Position numbers and translations under genes: made by a program. The notes under the pieces are model-generated. The model worked only from the letters and a program-made list of their open reading frames with translations. It was not told the origin of the DNA and made no database searches. Shown piece by piece: positions 52,377 to 63,531 of a DNA stretch of 64,000 nt; the first letter of the stretch is position 1; each line of letters opens with the position of its first letter. This DNA comes from Pseudocitrobacter vendiensis (GTDB lineage Bacteria > Pseudomonadota > Gammaproteobacteria > Enterobacterales > Enterobacteriaceae), in NCBI RefSeq assembly GCF_943590815.1, contig NZ_CALSBS010000016.1, positions 53,506-117,505 on the forward strand, read 5' to 3'.

Positions 52377-53227
52377 GTGTTTTCCTTACCCAGCGCGTAA
52401 ACCGTTTGCCCCCGCAGGCTGAATTCATGCACGAGGTGGCTAAAGTTCTCCGAATGCCCGGCAAACAGTAATCCGCCGGGTTTAAGCAGCGGAATAAAGC
52501 GGCGGAGGATCGCCTGCTGGGTCGCTTTATCAAAATAGATCATCACGTTACGACAGAAAATCGCATCGAATGGCCCCGGAACGTTGTAGTGTCTTTCCAG
52601 CAAATTCACGTTAGAGAAATCCACAAAATTGCTCAGTTCCGGACGCACTTTCACCAGCCCGGTATGCGGGCCAGTACCGCGCATAAACCAGTTTTGTAGC
52701 TGCTGTTGGGTCAGTGTTTTCAGCTCTTCCTGACGATAGATACCGTTCCGTGCTTTATTCAGCACTTCCGTATCAATATCGCTGGCATGCACTTTCCAGC
52801 GCCCCGGTGCATTACCCAGCGTATTGGCGAGCGTCATAGCGATGGAATAAGGCTCCTCACCCGTAGAGGCCGCGGCACTCCAGACCCGGTATTCACCGCG
52901 CCGCTTTGCGGCGTGCTCGGCTAGCGTCGGGAAATGGTGCGCCTCACGAAAGAAGGCCGTGAGATTGGTGGTGAGTGAGTTAATAAACGCCTGCCATTCG
53001 GTGCTTTCGGTATCCCCTTCCAGCAACGATAAATAGTGACCAAAGTCATCCAGCGCCAGCGTGCGCAAGCGCCGTACCAGGCGGTTGTAGACCATATCGC
53101 GCTTGTGATCCGCCAGCACAATACCTGCACGCTGGTGGATCAATTGGCTTATCCGACGGAACTGCGCGTCGGACAGCTCAAGGCGCTGCGTCATCGATGT
53201 AGTTAACGACGAGGGAATAGATGTCAT
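52373..53227 (-). CDS. cheR: Chemoreceptor methyltransferase CheR
   Basis: CheR methylates receptor glutamates with SAM during adaptation. The 284-residue protein has the N-terminal helical domain and the SAM site [13 protein letters not shown] near residue 120. M-T-S-I-P-S-S-L at 53227 follows AGAAGG and fits the family; ATG 53242 is in frame. Confidence 0.96.
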   Translation of the reverse strand: MTSIPSSLTTSMTQRLELSDAQFRRISQLIHQRAGIVLADHKRDMVYNRLVRRLRTLALDDFGHYLSLLEGDTESTEWQAFINSLTTNLTAFFREAHHFPTLAEHAAKRRGEYRVWSAAASTGEEPYSIAMTLANTLGNAPGRWKVHASDIDTEVLNKARNGIYRQEELKTLTQQQLQNWFMRGTGPHTGLVKVRPELSNFVDFSNVNLLERHYNVPGPFDAIFCRNVMIYFDKATQQAILRRFIPLLKPGGLLFAGHSENFSHLVHEFSLRGQTVYALGKENT

Positions 53228-53247
53228 AGCGCCTTCTTTCATTACTT

Positions 53248-54849
53248 TCAGGAAACCGCAGGCTGTGCGTTCTGCACAACTCGCTCAGGAGAAACAGAAG
53301 TCAGTTCTTCAATCTTAAATACGGAGACCAGGGCAGTGAGCGTATCCGCCTGCCCGGTCAATTGCTCCGTTGCGGCGGCGCCCTCTTCAACCAGCGCGGC
53401 GTTCTGCTGCGTCACCTGATCCATCTGGCTGACGGCAAGCGCGACCTGCTCAATGCCGCGACGCTGTTCATCTGACGCCGAGGCAATCTCGCCCATGATG
53501 TCGTTGACCTGAGTAACCGAATGGACAATTTCACCCATCGTTTTGGCGGCGGTATCCACCAGTGCCGATCCTTCCTGCACGCGGGCAACCGACTCTTCAA
53601 TCAATACTTTGATCTCCTTCGCCGCCTGAGCGCTGCGGCTTGCCAGGTTACGCACTTCACCCGCGACCACCGCAAACCCGCGCCCCTGTTCGCCCGCGCG
53701 AGCCGCCTCAACCGCCGCGTTGAGCGCCAGAATGTTGGTCTGGAAAGCGATACCGTCAATCACGCTGATGATGTCGCCGATTTTCTGCGAACTGGTGGCG
53801 ATGCTTTGCATGGTATGCGCGACGTTTGATGCCTGATCGCCCCCCTGGCGCGCCGTGCGCGCCGCGTTACTGGCGAGTTCGGACGCCTGACGCGCGTTGT
53901 CGGCGTTTTGCCCGACGGTGGCGGTAAGTTGTTCCATGCTCGCCGCTGTTTCTGCCAGCGAGGCCGCCTGTTGTTCGGTACGTGATGAGAGATCGTTGTT
54001 GCCCGCGGCAATTTCAGAAATGCCCGTATGCATGGCATAACTACTCTGACGGACCTGGCTGACAGTGTTGCGCAACGCATCCTGCATCGCCTTCAGCCCG
54101 GCAAAAATCGCGCTGATTTCGTTTTTACCGTATACCGCAATCGGGCGAGCAAGGTCGCCTTTGGCGATGCTGTCGAAATGGTCGCTGACTATTTTCAACG
54201 GCGACACAATCATCCGCCGCGACCACAGCAGGGAACCCGCGGTAATCAGTACCGCCAGTACCACCATGGTAAGGAACATGAATTGTGAACGCTGATAATC
54301 ACGCTGACTTTCCGCCCGCGCATCATCAATGTACGCATCGATGTGGCGCTGCCAGCCCTGGTAATCCGCATCAAATTTGGCCTGCATTTTTTGCACAGGC
54401 GAGCCAAGGAAATCGGCAAGCTGATTGGTTTCGAGCCAGGTAGCCTGATGTTCGAGGCCGTTACGCCAGGCGCTGAAGCTGGCTTCCGTCCGCTCACCCA
54501 ACTGGCGCGACTCGGTTGAACGCTGTTCAATCGATTTAAAGGCAGCAAATTCAGTGTCAGCCAGTTTGAGCGCCTGTCGTGCGTCTACCATTCCGGCTTT
54601 GATTTCATCAAGCGGATAGCCCAGCGCGGTCAGCGTGCCCGTGCGATTCAGCACCTGGCTGGTCTGTAGCAGTGCCGCACGCGCCGCCATCAGCGTACTG
54701 AGCTGCTGGCCGCTGTGTTCAATTTGCTCAAGGTTTTGTTGGCCGTCGCGAAAGGCCCAAAAAGAGAGGCCGTTGCTGCCAATCTGTAACAGGCCGCAAA
54801 TTATCAAAATCAAAAACAACGTGGTCGAAATGCGAATACGAGTAAACAT
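53248..54849 (-). CDS. tap: Methyl-accepting chemotaxis protein Tap (dipeptide receptor)
   Basis: At 533 residues from ATG 54849 it is exactly the E. coli Tap length. It has two membrane helices (about 7-30 and 190-212) around a periplasmic sensing domain, a HAMP domain, and the cytoplasmic coiled-coil with the conserved tip ([21 protein letters not shown]). It lacks the C-terminal N-W-E-T-F tether, as Tap does. E. coli Tap senses dipeptides through the binding protein DppA and also pyrimidines; the sensing part here differs enough that ligand identity is inferred. Confidence 0.9.
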   Translation of the reverse strand: MFTRIRISTTLFLILIICGLLQIGSNGLSFWAFRDGQQNLEQIEHSGQQLSTLMAARAALLQTSQVLNRTGTLTALGYPLDEIKAGMVDARQALKLADTEFAAFKSIEQRSTESRQLGERTEASFSAWRNGLEHQATWLETNQLADFLGSPVQKMQAKFDADYQGWQRHIDAYIDDARAESQRDYQRSQFMFLTMVVLAVLITAGSLLWSRRMIVSPLKIVSDHFDSIAKGDLARPIAVYGKNEISAIFAGLKAMQDALRNTVSQVRQSSYAMHTGISEIAAGNNDLSSRTEQQAASLAETAASMEQLTATVGQNADNARQASELASNAARTARQGGDQASNVAHTMQSIATSSQKIGDIISVIDGIAFQTNILALNAAVEAARAGEQGRGFAVVAGEVRNLASRSAQAAKEIKVLIEESVARVQEGSALVDTAAKTMGEIVHSVTQVNDIMGEIASASDEQRRGIEQVALAVSQMDQVTQQNAALVEEGAAATEQLTGQADTLTALVSVFKIEELTSVSPERVVQNAQPAVS

Positions 54850-54888
54850 CACCACTCCTGTTACGCAGGCAATCGCGCCTGACACAAA

Positions 54889-56532
54889 TTAAAAGGTTTC
54901 CCAGTTTTCTTCTGAACGCGCGACCGCAGGCTGAACAACCGGGGCCGACGCTGTTTTTGGCAAGACGGCCGCGCGTTTGAGTGACGCCAGCCGAAATGCG
55001 CTGACCGCTTCGCTCAACTTCCCGGCCTGCTCTTCCAGCGCAGCCGCCGCAGCAGCGGATTCTTCGACCAGCGCGGCGTTTTGCTGTGTGACTTTGTCCA
55101 TTTCGGTGACCGCCAGCGCGACCTGGTCTATCCCACGACTCTGCTCATCAGAGGCGGAGGAGATTTCACCCATAATGTCGGTCACTCGGGTGACGGCGTT
55201 GACAATCTCATGCATGGTTTCCCCAGCGCTTTCCACCAGCCGGGAGCCGGCATCCACCCGTTCAACCGAGTTGTCGATCAGGGCTTTAATCTCTTTTGCC
55301 GCCTGGGCACTGCGGCTGGCAAGGTTTCGCACTTCGCCGGCGACCACGGCAAACCCGCGCCCCTGCTCACCCGCTCGGGCGGCTTCTACGGCGGCGTTTA
55401 GTGCCAGAATGTTGGTCTGGAAGGCGATGCCATCAATGACGCTGGTGATATCAGCGATTTTCTGCGAACTCCCGGCGATATCGTGCATGGTGCTGACCAC
55501 ATCATCGACCACATTGCCGCCGCGACGCGCGGTTTCCGAAGCACTTTGCGCCAGCCGTGAGGCCTGACGCGCGTTATCGGCGTTCTGTTTTACCGTCGCA
55601 GTGAGCTGTTCCATGCTGGCGGCGGTCTCTTCCAGCGAGGCAGATTGTTGTTCAGTGCGTGAAGAGAGGTCGTTATTTCCGGCGGCGATTTCGCTGGTGC
55701 CGCTGTAAATAGCATCTGTGCCCTCGCGAACGCGGGTGACCGTATCAATTAACGCGTGCTGCATATGGTTAACGGTATCCGCCAGTTGGGTCAGTTCATT
55801 GCGTCCTTTCAATACCAGCTCGGGCGTCAGGTCGCCATTGGCGATGTGGCGGATGTGGGTCATGACATGGTTAAGCGGCGTCAACAGAATGCGGCGAATA
55901 CCAAACCACACAGCCAGCAGCACCGCCGCCAGCACCAGCGCCAGGATCATTAACTGCCAGCGGGCAAACTGATAATCATGGCTACTGGTTGTGAAGGCCT
56001 GTTGATAGAGCGACTCACTTTGCGCGCGATACACACCCATCGCCTCGCCCATGGCGTTCTGTTTACCCTGGGTCGGCTGAGCAAAGTAGGCGTCCATGTT
56101 TCCCTGCTCCAGAAAACCAATCAGCTCCTGTAAGGCCGCGAAATAGGCCTGGGCTTGTTGCGCAACACGCTGGCTGGCCTGCGCCATTTCCGGCTCAACC
56201 GCCACCTGATTAAATCGTGTGATATGCGCCTGAGCCTGCGCCAGCGTTGATTTGGCATTCTTCAGTAAATCGGTTTTAGCGCTGCTTTGAAGATTGCTGG
56301 TGTCCATCATCATGCGCGCCGAGGAGCGGCTGAGGTTGATACGCGTTTGCAGCATCAGATCCCAGGCGTCTGTCAGCTCGGCCTGCTGAGTACGAAGGGC
56401 GTTAGAGAGCGCAAAACTGTGCTGGTTTTGCGAAAGAGACGAAAAAAGTAATCCCCCGGAGAGCAATTGCAAAAGTGCGAATACGACCAGCACCAACATC
56501 AGCAGGGTGACAACGCGGATACGGTTTAACAT
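54889..56532 (-). CDS. tar: Methyl-accepting chemotaxis protein Tar (aspartate receptor)
   Basis: A 547-residue receptor from ATG 56532 (after GAAGG). The periplasmic helix 1 reads [18 protein letters not shown], so the three arginines that bind aspartate, Arg64, Arg69 and Arg73, are all present; this separates it from Tsr. HAMP, methylation helices and signalling tip follow, and the C-terminus is the CheR/CheB tether N-W-E-T-F. A FliA promoter lies just upstream and the gene leads the tar-tap-cheRBYZ operon. Confidence 0.94.
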   Translation of the reverse strand: MLNRIRVVTLLMLVLVVFALLQLLSGGLLFSSLSQNQHSFALSNALRTQQAELTDAWDLMLQTRINLSRSSARMMMDTSNLQSSAKTDLLKNAKSTLAQAQAHITRFNQVAVEPEMAQASQRVAQQAQAYFAALQELIGFLEQGNMDAYFAQPTQGKQNAMGEAMGVYRAQSESLYQQAFTTSSHDYQFARWQLMILALVLAAVLLAVWFGIRRILLTPLNHVMTHIRHIANGDLTPELVLKGRNELTQLADTVNHMQHALIDTVTRVREGTDAIYSGTSEIAAGNNDLSSRTEQQSASLEETAASMEQLTATVKQNADNARQASRLAQSASETARRGGNVVDDVVSTMHDIAGSSQKIADITSVIDGIAFQTNILALNAAVEAARAGEQGRGFAVVAGEVRNLASRSAQAAKEIKALIDNSVERVDAGSRLVESAGETMHEIVNAVTRVTDIMGEISSASDEQSRGIDQVALAVTEMDKVTQQNAALVEESAAAAAALEEQAGKLSEAVSAFRLASLKRAAVLPKTASAPVVQPAVARSEENWETF

Positions 56533-56563
56533 ACAACACCTTCTCGATGACGTGATATCGTTG

Positions 56564-56590
56564 TTATCGGCATCGGGAAGTGAAACTTTA
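56564..56590 (-). promoter_or_regulatory. FliA (sigma-28) promoter of tar
   Basis: Minus strand TAAA (56590-56587), 15 bases, GCCGATAA (56571-56564): a perfect match to the sigma-28 consensus, 32 bases before the tar start codon. Confidence 0.95.
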
Positions 56591-56775
56591 AGCAGAGAAA
56601 CAGGGTTTACCCGCACGAATGCGCAAAATTACAACATTTCCGATAAACCCTAAAAAATAGTTGTAAATCTGTCCGCTTTAATCCAATTTATACTACGAAT
56701 GAATTAATGGAATTACATAATAAAAAATCATTGATCATCATGTTAATTATTCGTAACACGACGGGGAAATATTAA

Positions 56776-58047
56776 GTGGCAAACGCAAATAAACTCACGG
56801 TATTTATCGTGATTTTCATGCTGGCGGGGATTCTCACCGGCGCAATGATCCATTCCTACGCATCAGCAGATTCCATTACCGCATGGTCCGATAACATCAC
56901 CCTGCTCACCGATATCTTCCTGCGCCTCATCAAAATGGTTATTGCGCCGTTAGTGTTCAGCACGCTGACCGTGGGGATTATGCGCCTGGGTGAAACCTCG
57001 ACGATTGGCCGCGTTGGCGGTAAAGCCATGGTGTGGTTTATCAGCTCATCCGTGCTCTCCATCCTGGTGGGGCTGTTTATTGTCACTCTGGAGCAGCCGG
57101 GTAGCGGAATGAATCTTGCCATCCCTGCCGGTACGGTTGAGACCGGGCTCGCCACCAGTGGCATGTCGCTGAAAGCATTCCTGGCGCACACCATTCCAAC
57201 AAGCATCGCGGGCGCGATGGCCGATAACGAAATCCTGCAAATTGTGGTCTTCTCAATGTTCTTCGGTATTGGCGGCGCATCGTTGGGGCAGAAATTCAAT
57301 GCGCCGCTGGTTGCTGCACTGGATGTCGTTTCGCATATTATGCTGAAGGTGACGGGCTATGTGATGTACGTCGCTCCGCTGGCCATTTTCGCCGCCATCT
57401 CTTCGGTTATTGCGAAAGAAGGTCTCGGCATTTTGCTGAACTATGCCTCTTTCATCGGCGGTTATTACCTGGCGATTCTGCTCACCTGCCTGGTATTGAT
57501 CGGCGTGGGTTACATGGTGCTGAAGAAAGAGATTTTTCGCCTGGTCAATATGCTTAAAGATCCGGTGCTGGTGGCGTTCACCACCAGCAGCTCTGAAGCA
57601 GCCTATCCAAAAACACTGGAACAGCTGGCGAAATTTGGTTGCTCGCCGAACATCGTCTCTTTCGTTCTGCCGATCGGTTACTCCTTTAACCTGGTGGGGT
57701 CGATGGTGTACTGCTCGTTTGCCTCAATGTTTATCGCCCAGGCCTACAATATTCAGCTGAGCTTCTCTGAAATTACCGTATTGATGCTGACGCTGATGCT
57801 GGCATCAAAAGGTATCGCCGGGGTTCCGCGCTCTGCGCTGGTGGTGCTGGCGGCGACCATTCCGAGCTTTAACATTCCGGTGGCGGGCATTCTGCTGTTA
57901 ATGGGGATTGATCACTTCCTCGATATGGGGCGTTCCGCCATTAACGTACTGGGTAATGGCGTGGCGGCGGCGATGCTGTCGCAGAATGAAGGGATGCTGA
58001 GTGAAGGCGAAGCGGAAGAAGTGGAGCAGCAGGAAGTGCAGGCTTAA
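56776..58047 (+). CDS. Dicarboxylate/amino acid:cation symporter (DAACS family)
   Basis: A 423-residue transporter related to GltP and DctA, with eight or so membrane helices, the serine-rich hairpin T-T-S-S-S-E-A-A-Y-P-K-T near residue 272 and V-L-P-I-G-Y-S-F-N-L-V-G-S near 296. In GltP, DctA and GltPh the last block reads N-[LM]-D-G-[ST], whose aspartate takes part in cation binding; here it is valine, a real departure. Substrates of the family are aspartate, glutamate, succinate and similar acids. It starts with GTG after GGGGAAA, is divergent from tar and sits inside the che locus, where E. coli has no gene. Confidence 0.88.
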   Translation: MANANKLTVFIVIFMLAGILTGAMIHSYASADSITAWSDNITLLTDIFLRLIKMVIAPLVFSTLTVGIMRLGETSTIGRVGGKAMVWFISSSVLSILVGLFIVTLEQPGSGMNLAIPAGTVETGLATSGMSLKAFLAHTIPTSIAGAMADNEILQIVVFSMFFGIGGASLGQKFNAPLVAALDVVSHIMLKVTGYVMYVAPLAIFAAISSVIAKEGLGILLNYASFIGGYYLAILLTCLVLIGVGYMVLKKEIFRLVNMLKDPVLVAFTTSSSEAAYPKTLEQLAKFGCSPNIVSFVLPIGYSFNLVGSMVYCSFASMFIAQAYNIQLSFSEITVLMLTLMLASKGIAGVPRSALVVLAATIPSFNIPVAGILLLMGIDHFLDMGRSAINVLGNGVAAAMLSQNEGMLSEGEAEEVEQQEVQA

Positions 58048-58076
58048 CGTATCTGGCATTGTGCGGTTTGTGGGAT

Positions 58077-58187
58077 TGCCGGATGGCGGCTACGCCTTAT
58101 CCGGCCTACAAATCGCACCTGACTCGTACATCGAGCAAACCACACTACCCGTAGGCCGGATAAGCGAAGCGCATCCGGCATTGCACA
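58077..58187. repeat. BIME between the symporter gene and cheW
   Basis: GCCGGATGGCGGCTACGCCTTATCCGGCCTACA and, after about 40 bases, the inverted unit GTAGGCCGGATAAGCGAAGCGCATCCGGC. Confidence 0.92.
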
Positions 58188-58209
58188 AACCGCACCTACC
58201 CGGCATTTT

Positions 58210-58713
58210 TTACGCAGCTTGCGTCGCCGTACTGTCCAGCAGCGCCATCTCATCGCTACTCAGCAACTTTTCGATATTCACCAGAATCAGCATGCGGTCG
58301 CCCAACGCACCAAGACCGGTCAGGTACTCCGTCGATAGCGTCACAGCAAATTCCGGCGCGGGACGAATTTGATCTGCCGCGAGCGACAGCACGTCAGACA
58401 CGCCATCCACCACAATCCCCACCACCCGCTGGCCGAGATTCAGCACAATCACTACCGTATTGTCGTTGTACTCCACGTCCTGCTGGCTGAACTTCACGCG
58501 TAAATCGACAATCGGCACAATTACGCCGCGTAAATTGGTGACGCCTTTAATAAACGCTGGCGTATTGGCAATACGGGTCACCTGATCGTAACCGCGAATT
58601 TCCTGCACTTTCAGAATATCAATGCCGTACTCTTCATCACCAAGGGTGAAAACCAAAAACTCCTGGCCCGAGGGCTCGCCCGCCAGTTTTGCTACGCTGT
58701 TCATACCGGTCAT
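58210..58713 (-). CDS. cheW: Chemotaxis coupling protein CheW
   Basis: CheW links receptors to CheA. The 167-residue SH3-like protein matches E. coli CheW ([13 protein letters not shown] near residue 21, [12 protein letters not shown] near 61). It is the last gene of the motAB-cheAW operon, 17 bases after cheA. Confidence 0.97.
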   Translation of the reverse strand: MTGMNSVAKLAGEPSGQEFLVFTLGDEEYGIDILKVQEIRGYDQVTRIANTPAFIKGVTNLRGVIVPIVDLRVKFSQQDVEYNDNTVVIVLNLGQRVVGIVVDGVSDVLSLAADQIRPAPEFAVTLSTEYLTGLGALGDRMLILVNIEKLLSSDEMALLDSTATQAA

Positions 58714-58730
58714 TTTATTTCCTTCTCTAT

Positions 58731-60668
58731 TCAGGCGGCGATGTACGCCAGACGTTTTTCACGATTAAGACTTTGCAGGGCCGCAACATCCACAATCAGC
58801 GCTACGCTGCCGTCGCCGAGAATGGTGGCGGCGGAAATGCCCGGCACTTTGCGATAGTTACTCTCCAGGTTTTTGACCACCACCTGATGCTGCCCAATCA
58901 GTTGATCGACCAGCAACGCATAGCGTCGCCCGGCGCTTTGCAGAATGACCACAATGCCCTGCGTCGCTTCGGTTTTGGCCCCCTGCACATCAAACACTTT
59001 CCACAATTCCACCAGCGGCAGGTATTCACCGCGCACTTCCAGCACGCGCTCCCCGCCCGCCAGCGGGTGCAAATCTTCATCGCGCGGCTGGAGCGATTCC
59101 ATCACCGCATTGAGAGGCAGAATAAAGACTTCGTCGCACACCTTCACGGACATGCCGTCGAGGATTGCCAGCGTCAGCGGCAGCAGAATTCGAATGGTGG
59201 TGCCTGCGCCCTGTTTTGATTGGATCTCGACGTGGCCGCCCATCTCCTGAATGTTGCGTTTCACCACGTCCATACCGACGCCGCGCCCGGAAACGTCCGT
59301 CACCTGCTCGGCGGTTGAAAATCCAGGCGCAAAGATCAGCATGCCCACTTCGTCGTCGGTCATGTTGTCGTGAACCGCCAGCCCCTGCGAGAGGGCTTTC
59401 GCCAGAATGCGCTCGCGGTTCAGCCCTGCGCCATCGTCGGTCACTTCGATACAGATGTTGCCGCCCTGATGCTCCGCCGACAGAATAAGATTACCGACCT
59501 CTGATTTTCCTGCCGCGATACGTGTTTCCGGCAGTTCAATGCCGTGATCCAGACTGTTACGCACCAGGTGTGTCAGCGGGTCAATAATCCGCTCAATCAG
59601 GCTCTTATCGAGTTCGGTGGAACTGCCCTGTAGCGTGAGTTCAACCTGCTTACCGAGCTTGCTCGCCAGGTCACGCACCAGACGCGGGAAGCGGCTGAAT
59701 ACATACTCCATCGGCATCATGCGAATAGACATCACCGATTCCTGCAAGTCACGGGCGTTGCGCTGAAGCTGGCCCATGCTGGTGATGAGATCGCCATGCT
59801 GCACCGGGTCGAGTTCCGTCGAGCGTTGCGCCAGCATCGACTGGGTGATCACCAGCTCCCCCACCAGGTTGATAAGCTGATCGACTTTCTCCACTGCCAC
59901 ACGAATGCTGGTCGATTCACTGGCGCGCGCCGGTTTCTCGCGTTCTGCGCGCGCGGGCGCGACGGGCACCAGTGTCGGCGCTGTCGCGGGTACGGTTTCC
60001 GCCACAGGCTCAGCGTCAAACGTTATCTGATCCGCCTCAATAACAAAACAGAGTACCGCCACGATATCGTCCTGGTTCACATCACCTTCCAGGGTCGCGC
60101 TCAGGCTATCAACGCCCAGCGTGACGTCGCTAAGCGTCGCAAGGTTCCCGAGCTCTTCCTTGAGCATCTCCGGCTCGCCGGGTTTCAGGCGTGAAAGGGT
60201 GATCCGTGAATTTCCCTGCGGCGGCTCCGCTTTCTCGACCACGGTCAGACGAGTCGCTGGCGGCGCACTCTCACCTTTCGCTTCCAGCGCCAGCTGACGC
60301 AGCGCCTGGCAGATGTATTCAAAACTGGCGGCATCTGGCTCCTGTGAGCTTTTATAGGCGTCGAGCTGTTCCTGCATAATATCTTTGGTTTCCAAAAACA
60401 GGTTGATAATGTCGGTATTGAGCGGCATTTCCCCACGACGAGCATCGTCGAGCAGGTTCTCCATTAAATGGGTCGTTTCCTGCAATACAGAAAAACCGAA
60501 CGTACCCGCGCCTCCTTTGATGGAGTGCGCCGCCCGAAAGATGGCGTTCATCTGTTCGGTATCGGGATCGGACGGGACAAGATCCAGCAGGTGCTGCTCC
60601 ATGTCCGCCAACAGTTCGTCGGCTTCATCAAAGAAAGTCTGATAAAAATCGCTGATATCCATGCTCAC
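58731..60668 (-). CDS. cheA: Chemotaxis histidine kinase CheA
   Basis: CheA phosphorylates CheY and CheB. The 645-residue protein shows all five domains: P1 with His48 (A-A-H-S-I-K-G-G), P2 (about 160-230), P3 dimerisation, the P4 kinase with N box ([10 protein letters not shown]), G1 (V-T-D-D-G-A-G) and G2 (G-R-G-V-G-M-D-V), and the CheW-like P5. It is nine residues shorter than E. coli CheA, mainly in the P1-P2 and P2-P3 linkers. GTG 60668 (V-S-M-D-I-S) follows GAGGTGA; ATG 60662 would give the short form start. Confidence 0.97.
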   Translation of the reverse strand: MSMDISDFYQTFFDEADELLADMEQHLLDLVPSDPDTEQMNAIFRAAHSIKGGAGTFGFSVLQETTHLMENLLDDARRGEMPLNTDIINLFLETKDIMQEQLDAYKSSQEPDAASFEYICQALRQLALEAKGESAPPATRLTVVEKAEPPQGNSRITLSRLKPGEPEMLKEELGNLATLSDVTLGVDSLSATLEGDVNQDDIVAVLCFVIEADQITFDAEPVAETVPATAPTLVPVAPARAEREKPARASESTSIRVAVEKVDQLINLVGELVITQSMLAQRSTELDPVQHGDLITSMGQLQRNARDLQESVMSIRMMPMEYVFSRFPRLVRDLASKLGKQVELTLQGSSTELDKSLIERIIDPLTHLVRNSLDHGIELPETRIAAGKSEVGNLILSAEHQGGNICIEVTDDGAGLNRERILAKALSQGLAVHDNMTDDEVGMLIFAPGFSTAEQVTDVSGRGVGMDVVKRNIQEMGGHVEIQSKQGAGTTIRILLPLTLAILDGMSVKVCDEVFILPLNAVMESLQPRDEDLHPLAGGERVLEVRGEYLPLVELWKVFDVQGAKTEATQGIVVILQSAGRRYALLVDQLIGQHQVVVKNLESNYRKVPGISAATILGDGSVALIVDVAALQSLNREKRLAYIAA

Positions 60669-60672
60669 GCAA

Positions 60673-61593
60673 TCACCTCTGATCGGATTGTGGCGGTGTT
60701 GGGCTTTGTGTCGCCGACGGCGACGGTAATACACTTAACGGTTCGTTCTGGCTCTGCGCGTTCTCGTTCAGAATCGCCTGCTCGGCCTGGTTGTTGAGCA
60801 CCAGCAAACTGATGCGACGGTTAATCGCGTCATCCCCTCCATGGCTGGATAGCCGCATGGTGTTTGCCATCCCCACCACGCGCAGCACTTTGCCTTCACT
60901 CAGACCGCCAATCACCAACTCGCGCCGGGAAGCGTTAGCGCGGTCTGCTGAGAGTTCCCAGTTACTGTAGCCGCGCTCACCGCCCGCGTAGGGATAATCA
61001 TCCGTATGGCCGGAGAGACTGATTTTATTAGGGATTTCATTCAACACCGGGGCAATACCGCGCAGGATATCGCGCATGTACGGCTCCACCTCGGCGCTGC
61101 CGGTTTTAAACATCGGCCGGTTCTGGCTATCGATAATCTGAATGCGCAACCCCTCCTGGACGAGGTCAATTTTCAGGTGCGGGCGCAGGGCTTTCAGTTT
61201 GGGATCGGCCTCAATGAGTTGGTCCAGCTCACCGCGAATGCGCTTCAGGCGGTTAGTTTCCATCCGCTTTTTCAGTTCATCCATGTTGGGCTGTTTATTC
61301 ACTTCGCCCTGTTGCTGGGTGACATCATCGCCACCGCCGGGAATCGGGCTGTCGCTGTTCGATATTCGCGGGCCGCCGGTGACCGCTGTCGCCAGGGGCG
61401 TGCGGAAGTATTCGGCAATTTGAATCAGCTCTTTAGGGCTGGAGATAGAGATCAGCCACATCACCAGAAAGAAGGCCATCATGGCGGTCATAAAATCGGC
61501 GTAGGCAATCTTCCACGATCCGTGGCCGCCTCCCCCATGCGATTTGGCTTTGCGTCTTTTGACGACGACGATCGGATGCGACTGATTTTTCAT
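60673..61593 (-). CDS. motB: Flagellar stator protein MotB
   Basis: MotB anchors the stator to peptidoglycan and carries the proton-path aspartate, here Asp33 in [12 protein letters not shown]. The 306-residue protein has one membrane helix and a C-terminal OmpA-like domain (S-L-S-G-H-T-D-D near residue 193). It overlaps motA by four bases. Confidence 0.97.
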   Translation of the reverse strand: MKNQSHPIVVVKRRKAKSHGGGGHGSWKIAYADFMTAMMAFFLVMWLISISSPKELIQIAEYFRTPLATAVTGGPRISNSDSPIPGGGDDVTQQQGEVNKQPNMDELKKRMETNRLKRIRGELDQLIEADPKLKALRPHLKIDLVQEGLRIQIIDSQNRPMFKTGSAEVEPYMRDILRGIAPVLNEIPNKISLSGHTDDYPYAGGERGYSNWELSADRANASRRELVIGGLSEGKVLRVVGMANTMRLSSHGGDDAINRRISLLVLNNQAEQAILNENAQSQNEPLSVLPSPSATQSPTPPQSDQR

Positions 61594-62480
61594 GCGTCCT
61601 CGGTCGTGGCTTGCTGCGCCGTCGGGTTACGCACCGCGCGCACATGCTCTTCCAGTTCAACAAACGACGGACGCTCGCTGGTGTAGAGTGTTTTACGGCC
61701 AAACTCCACGGCGATTGGCGGTGCATAGCCATTGAGATTCGAGAGCAGCGTAATTTTGACGCACTGCATCATTTTGGTGGTTTCTGCGCTTTTTTGTCTG
61801 AGCACGCTGGCCAGCGGCGAGACAAAACCATAAGCCAGAAGAATACCCAGGAACGTCCCCACCATAGCGTGAGCAATTAATGCGCCCAGTTCTGCCGCCG
61901 GACGATCCGCCGACCCCAGCGCATGTACAACCCCCATCACCGCCGCCACGATGCCAAATGCCGGTAACGAGTCGCCCACCAGCGCCAGACTGTTGGCTGG
62001 AACTTCACTTTCGCTTTCGAAGGTTTCAATTTCCTCGTCCATCAGCGCTTCAATTTCGAAGGTATTCATATTGCCGCTGATGATGAGTCGCAGATAATCG
62101 ACGATGAAATCCAGCATGACGCTGTCAGCAAGAATGCGCGAATAGCTGGCGAAGATTTCACTTTCGCGCGGATTTTCAATATCGCGCTCGAGCGAGAACA
62201 TCCCCTGCTGGCGTGACTTGGCCATCAGGCGATAAAGCAGCGCCAGCAGGTCCATATACAGGGTTTTGGTGTATTTTGAGCGTCGAAAAAGCAGCGGCAG
62301 TGCTTTGAGCGTACCTTTAATCGCTTTCCCGTTGTTACCGACGATAAACGCGCCGACGCCAGCTCCGCCGATAATAATCAGTTCAGCGGGTTGATACAGT
62401 GCCCCAAGGTGTCCGCCGGTCATGGCATAACCGCCGAATACTGTCCCGATGACGACCAGGTAACCGATTAAGATAAGCAC
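61590..62480 (-). CDS. motA: Flagellar stator protein MotA
   Basis: MotA forms the proton channel with MotB and pushes the rotor. The 296-residue protein has four membrane helices, a charged cytoplasmic loop (about 60-165) and the conserved proline-rich segment near helix 4. It is preceded by the MotR leader and followed by motB with an ATGA overlap. Confidence 0.97.
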   Translation of the reverse strand: MLILIGYLVVIGTVFGGYAMTGGHLGALYQPAELIIIGGAGVGAFIVGNNGKAIKGTLKALPLLFRRSKYTKTLYMDLLALLYRLMAKSRQQGMFSLERDIENPRESEIFASYSRILADSVMLDFIVDYLRLIISGNMNTFEIEALMDEEIETFESESEVPANSLALVGDSLPAFGIVAAVMGVVHALGSADRPAAELGALIAHAMVGTFLGILLAYGFVSPLASVLRQKSAETTKMMQCVKITLLSNLNGYAPPIAVEFGRKTLYTSERPSFVELEEHVRAVRNPTAQQATTEDA

Positions 62481-62539
62481 GTTTCATCCTTCCACTGTTG
62501 ACCAGGCTGAAGGACAGATAAAAGCGTCGCCGAACGACA

Positions 62540-62636
62540 GGCAAAAAAAAAGCAGCGGTCACGGGCCCCGCTGCTGGAGTGTTTGCCACACCGTTCCGGC
62601 TAAACAGCTTGCTCTATCTGTTCATCCAGCAGTTGT
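62540..62636 (-). ncRNA. motR: MotR small RNA in the motA leader
   Basis: MotR is a recently described FliA-dependent, Hfq-bound small RNA from the motA 5' region, reported to raise flagellar number. Here a near-perfect FliA promoter inside flhC predicts a start near 62636 and a strong terminator ends near 62540, giving about 97 nt, the reported size class. It spans the end of flhC and the flhC-motA gap; read-through gives the motAB-cheAW mRNA. Confidence 0.8.
62543..62577 (-). terminator. Terminator of flhDC and MotR
   Basis: AGCAGCGGGG...CCGCTGCT followed by nine Ts on the minus strand, just after flhC. It ends flhDC and MotR, and must be passed in part to reach motA. Confidence 0.92.
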
Positions 62637-63178
62637 GGATTACTATCGGCAGCGTTGTCGGAAAGTTTACGTCTTTTTACGGCGCGTGATGGCGGCTGGC
62701 ACAGACTGCAAACGAAGCTGCCCACCGGTTGATGTGCGTGAGTGATAAAATTACCACCGCAGCTGTTACAGTGCGACAGTTCCAGCATACCGCTTTCGAC
62801 GAAGCGCACCAGCGTCCAGGCGCGAGTCAGCGCCAGTAGAGGGGCTTCATCCTGAGCGGGACACTGTTCCAGGTAGAGTCGGTAGGCCTTGATAACGGCA
62901 TCAACGCCCGAGCATAACCCGGTGCTGAGAAGAAATTGCCAGGCATTGCAGAACATGGAAGAGTGGATATTTTGCTCCCACGTCATAAACCAGTCAGTGG
63001 AAAATGGCAGCATCCCCTTCGGCGGTGGGCTGCCGCGCAATTCTTTATAAAGCTTAATCAGGCGACCACGGCTCAGTTGCGTTTCACTTTCCAGCATCTG
63101 CAAACGCGCGCCCAGGGTAATCAGCTCCATCGCAAGCTGAATATCGCGGGCTTCCTGGACAATGCTTTTTTCGCTCAT
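62600..63178 (-). CDS. flhC: Flagellar master regulator subunit FlhC
   Basis: FlhC with FlhD forms the FlhD4C2 activator of class II flagellar genes. The 192-residue protein matches E. coli FlhC and has the four zinc-binding cysteines (C-N-S-C and C-S-L-C, residues about 137-160). The last 35 or so bases plus the promoter region of MotR lie within its 3' end. It starts two bases after flhD. Confidence 0.97.
   Translation of the reverse strand: MSEKSIVQEARDIQLAMELITLGARLQMLESETQLSRGRLIKLYKELRGSPPPKGMLPFSTDWFMTWEQNIHSSMFCNAWQFLLSTGLCSGVDAVIKAYRLYLEQCPAQDEAPLLALTRAWTLVRFVESGMLELSHCNSCGGNFITHAHQPVGSFVCSLCQPPSRAVKRRKLSDNAADSNPQLLDEQIEQAV
62643..62669 (-). promoter_or_regulatory. FliA (sigma-28) promoter of motR/motA inside flhC
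   Basis: Minus strand TAAA (62669-62666), 15 bases, GCCGATAG (62650-62643), one mismatch from the sigma-28 consensus. It lies in flhC codons about 160 bases before motA. Confidence 0.9.
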
Positions 63179-63180
63179 GC

Positions 63181-63531
63181 TCAGGCCCTTTTCTTACGGC
63201 CGGAATCAGCGGTCTGGCTGGCGTCATTCAGTAAACGCGTAGAAAGAAGAATACCGGTGTGGATCTGTTGCAGGTCGTCGACCCGGGAATCCTGCGTGAG
63301 TTGAGTGATGGTTTGATGACTGTCGAAGCGGAACTGGCAAACCAGTTGATTGGTTTCCGCCAGTTTTACCATCTGCGGAAGTGTCAGTTCACCCAGCGTG
63401 GTGGCCATCTCTTCGTTAATGCCCAGGCGAAACATGGCGGATGCTTTATCCTGACCGATCAGACGTTGCGCAAGAAGTAGATAGGACAAATTGATGTCAT
63501 AGATATGTTTTAGCAACTCGGATGTATGCAT
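63181..63531 (-). CDS. flhD: Flagellar master regulator subunit FlhD
   Basis: FlhD, partner of FlhC, 116 residues from M-H-T-S-E-L-L at 63531, as in E. coli. The helical protein is nearly identical up to residue 100 and differs in the C-terminal tail. An ATG at 63540 (M-G-K-M-H-T) would add three residues. The leader upstream holds the complex flhDC promoter. Confidence 0.97.
   Translation of the reverse strand: MHTSELLKHIYDINLSYLLLAQRLIGQDKASAMFRLGINEEMATTLGELTLPQMVKLAETNQLVCQFRFDSHQTITQLTQDSRVDDLQQIHTGILLSTRLLNDASQTADSGRKKRA

Noticed and set aside
54889..56532. Assignment of this receptor as Tsr
   Set aside because: The ligand helix and signal anchor follow Tar, the three aspartate arginines are present and it lies in the tar position.
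56620..56647. Second FliA promoter, on the + strand, for the DAACS gene (TCCGATAA at 56639)
   Set aside because: The -10-like element has no TAAA at 15 bases upstream; the nearest AAA is only 11-12 bases away.
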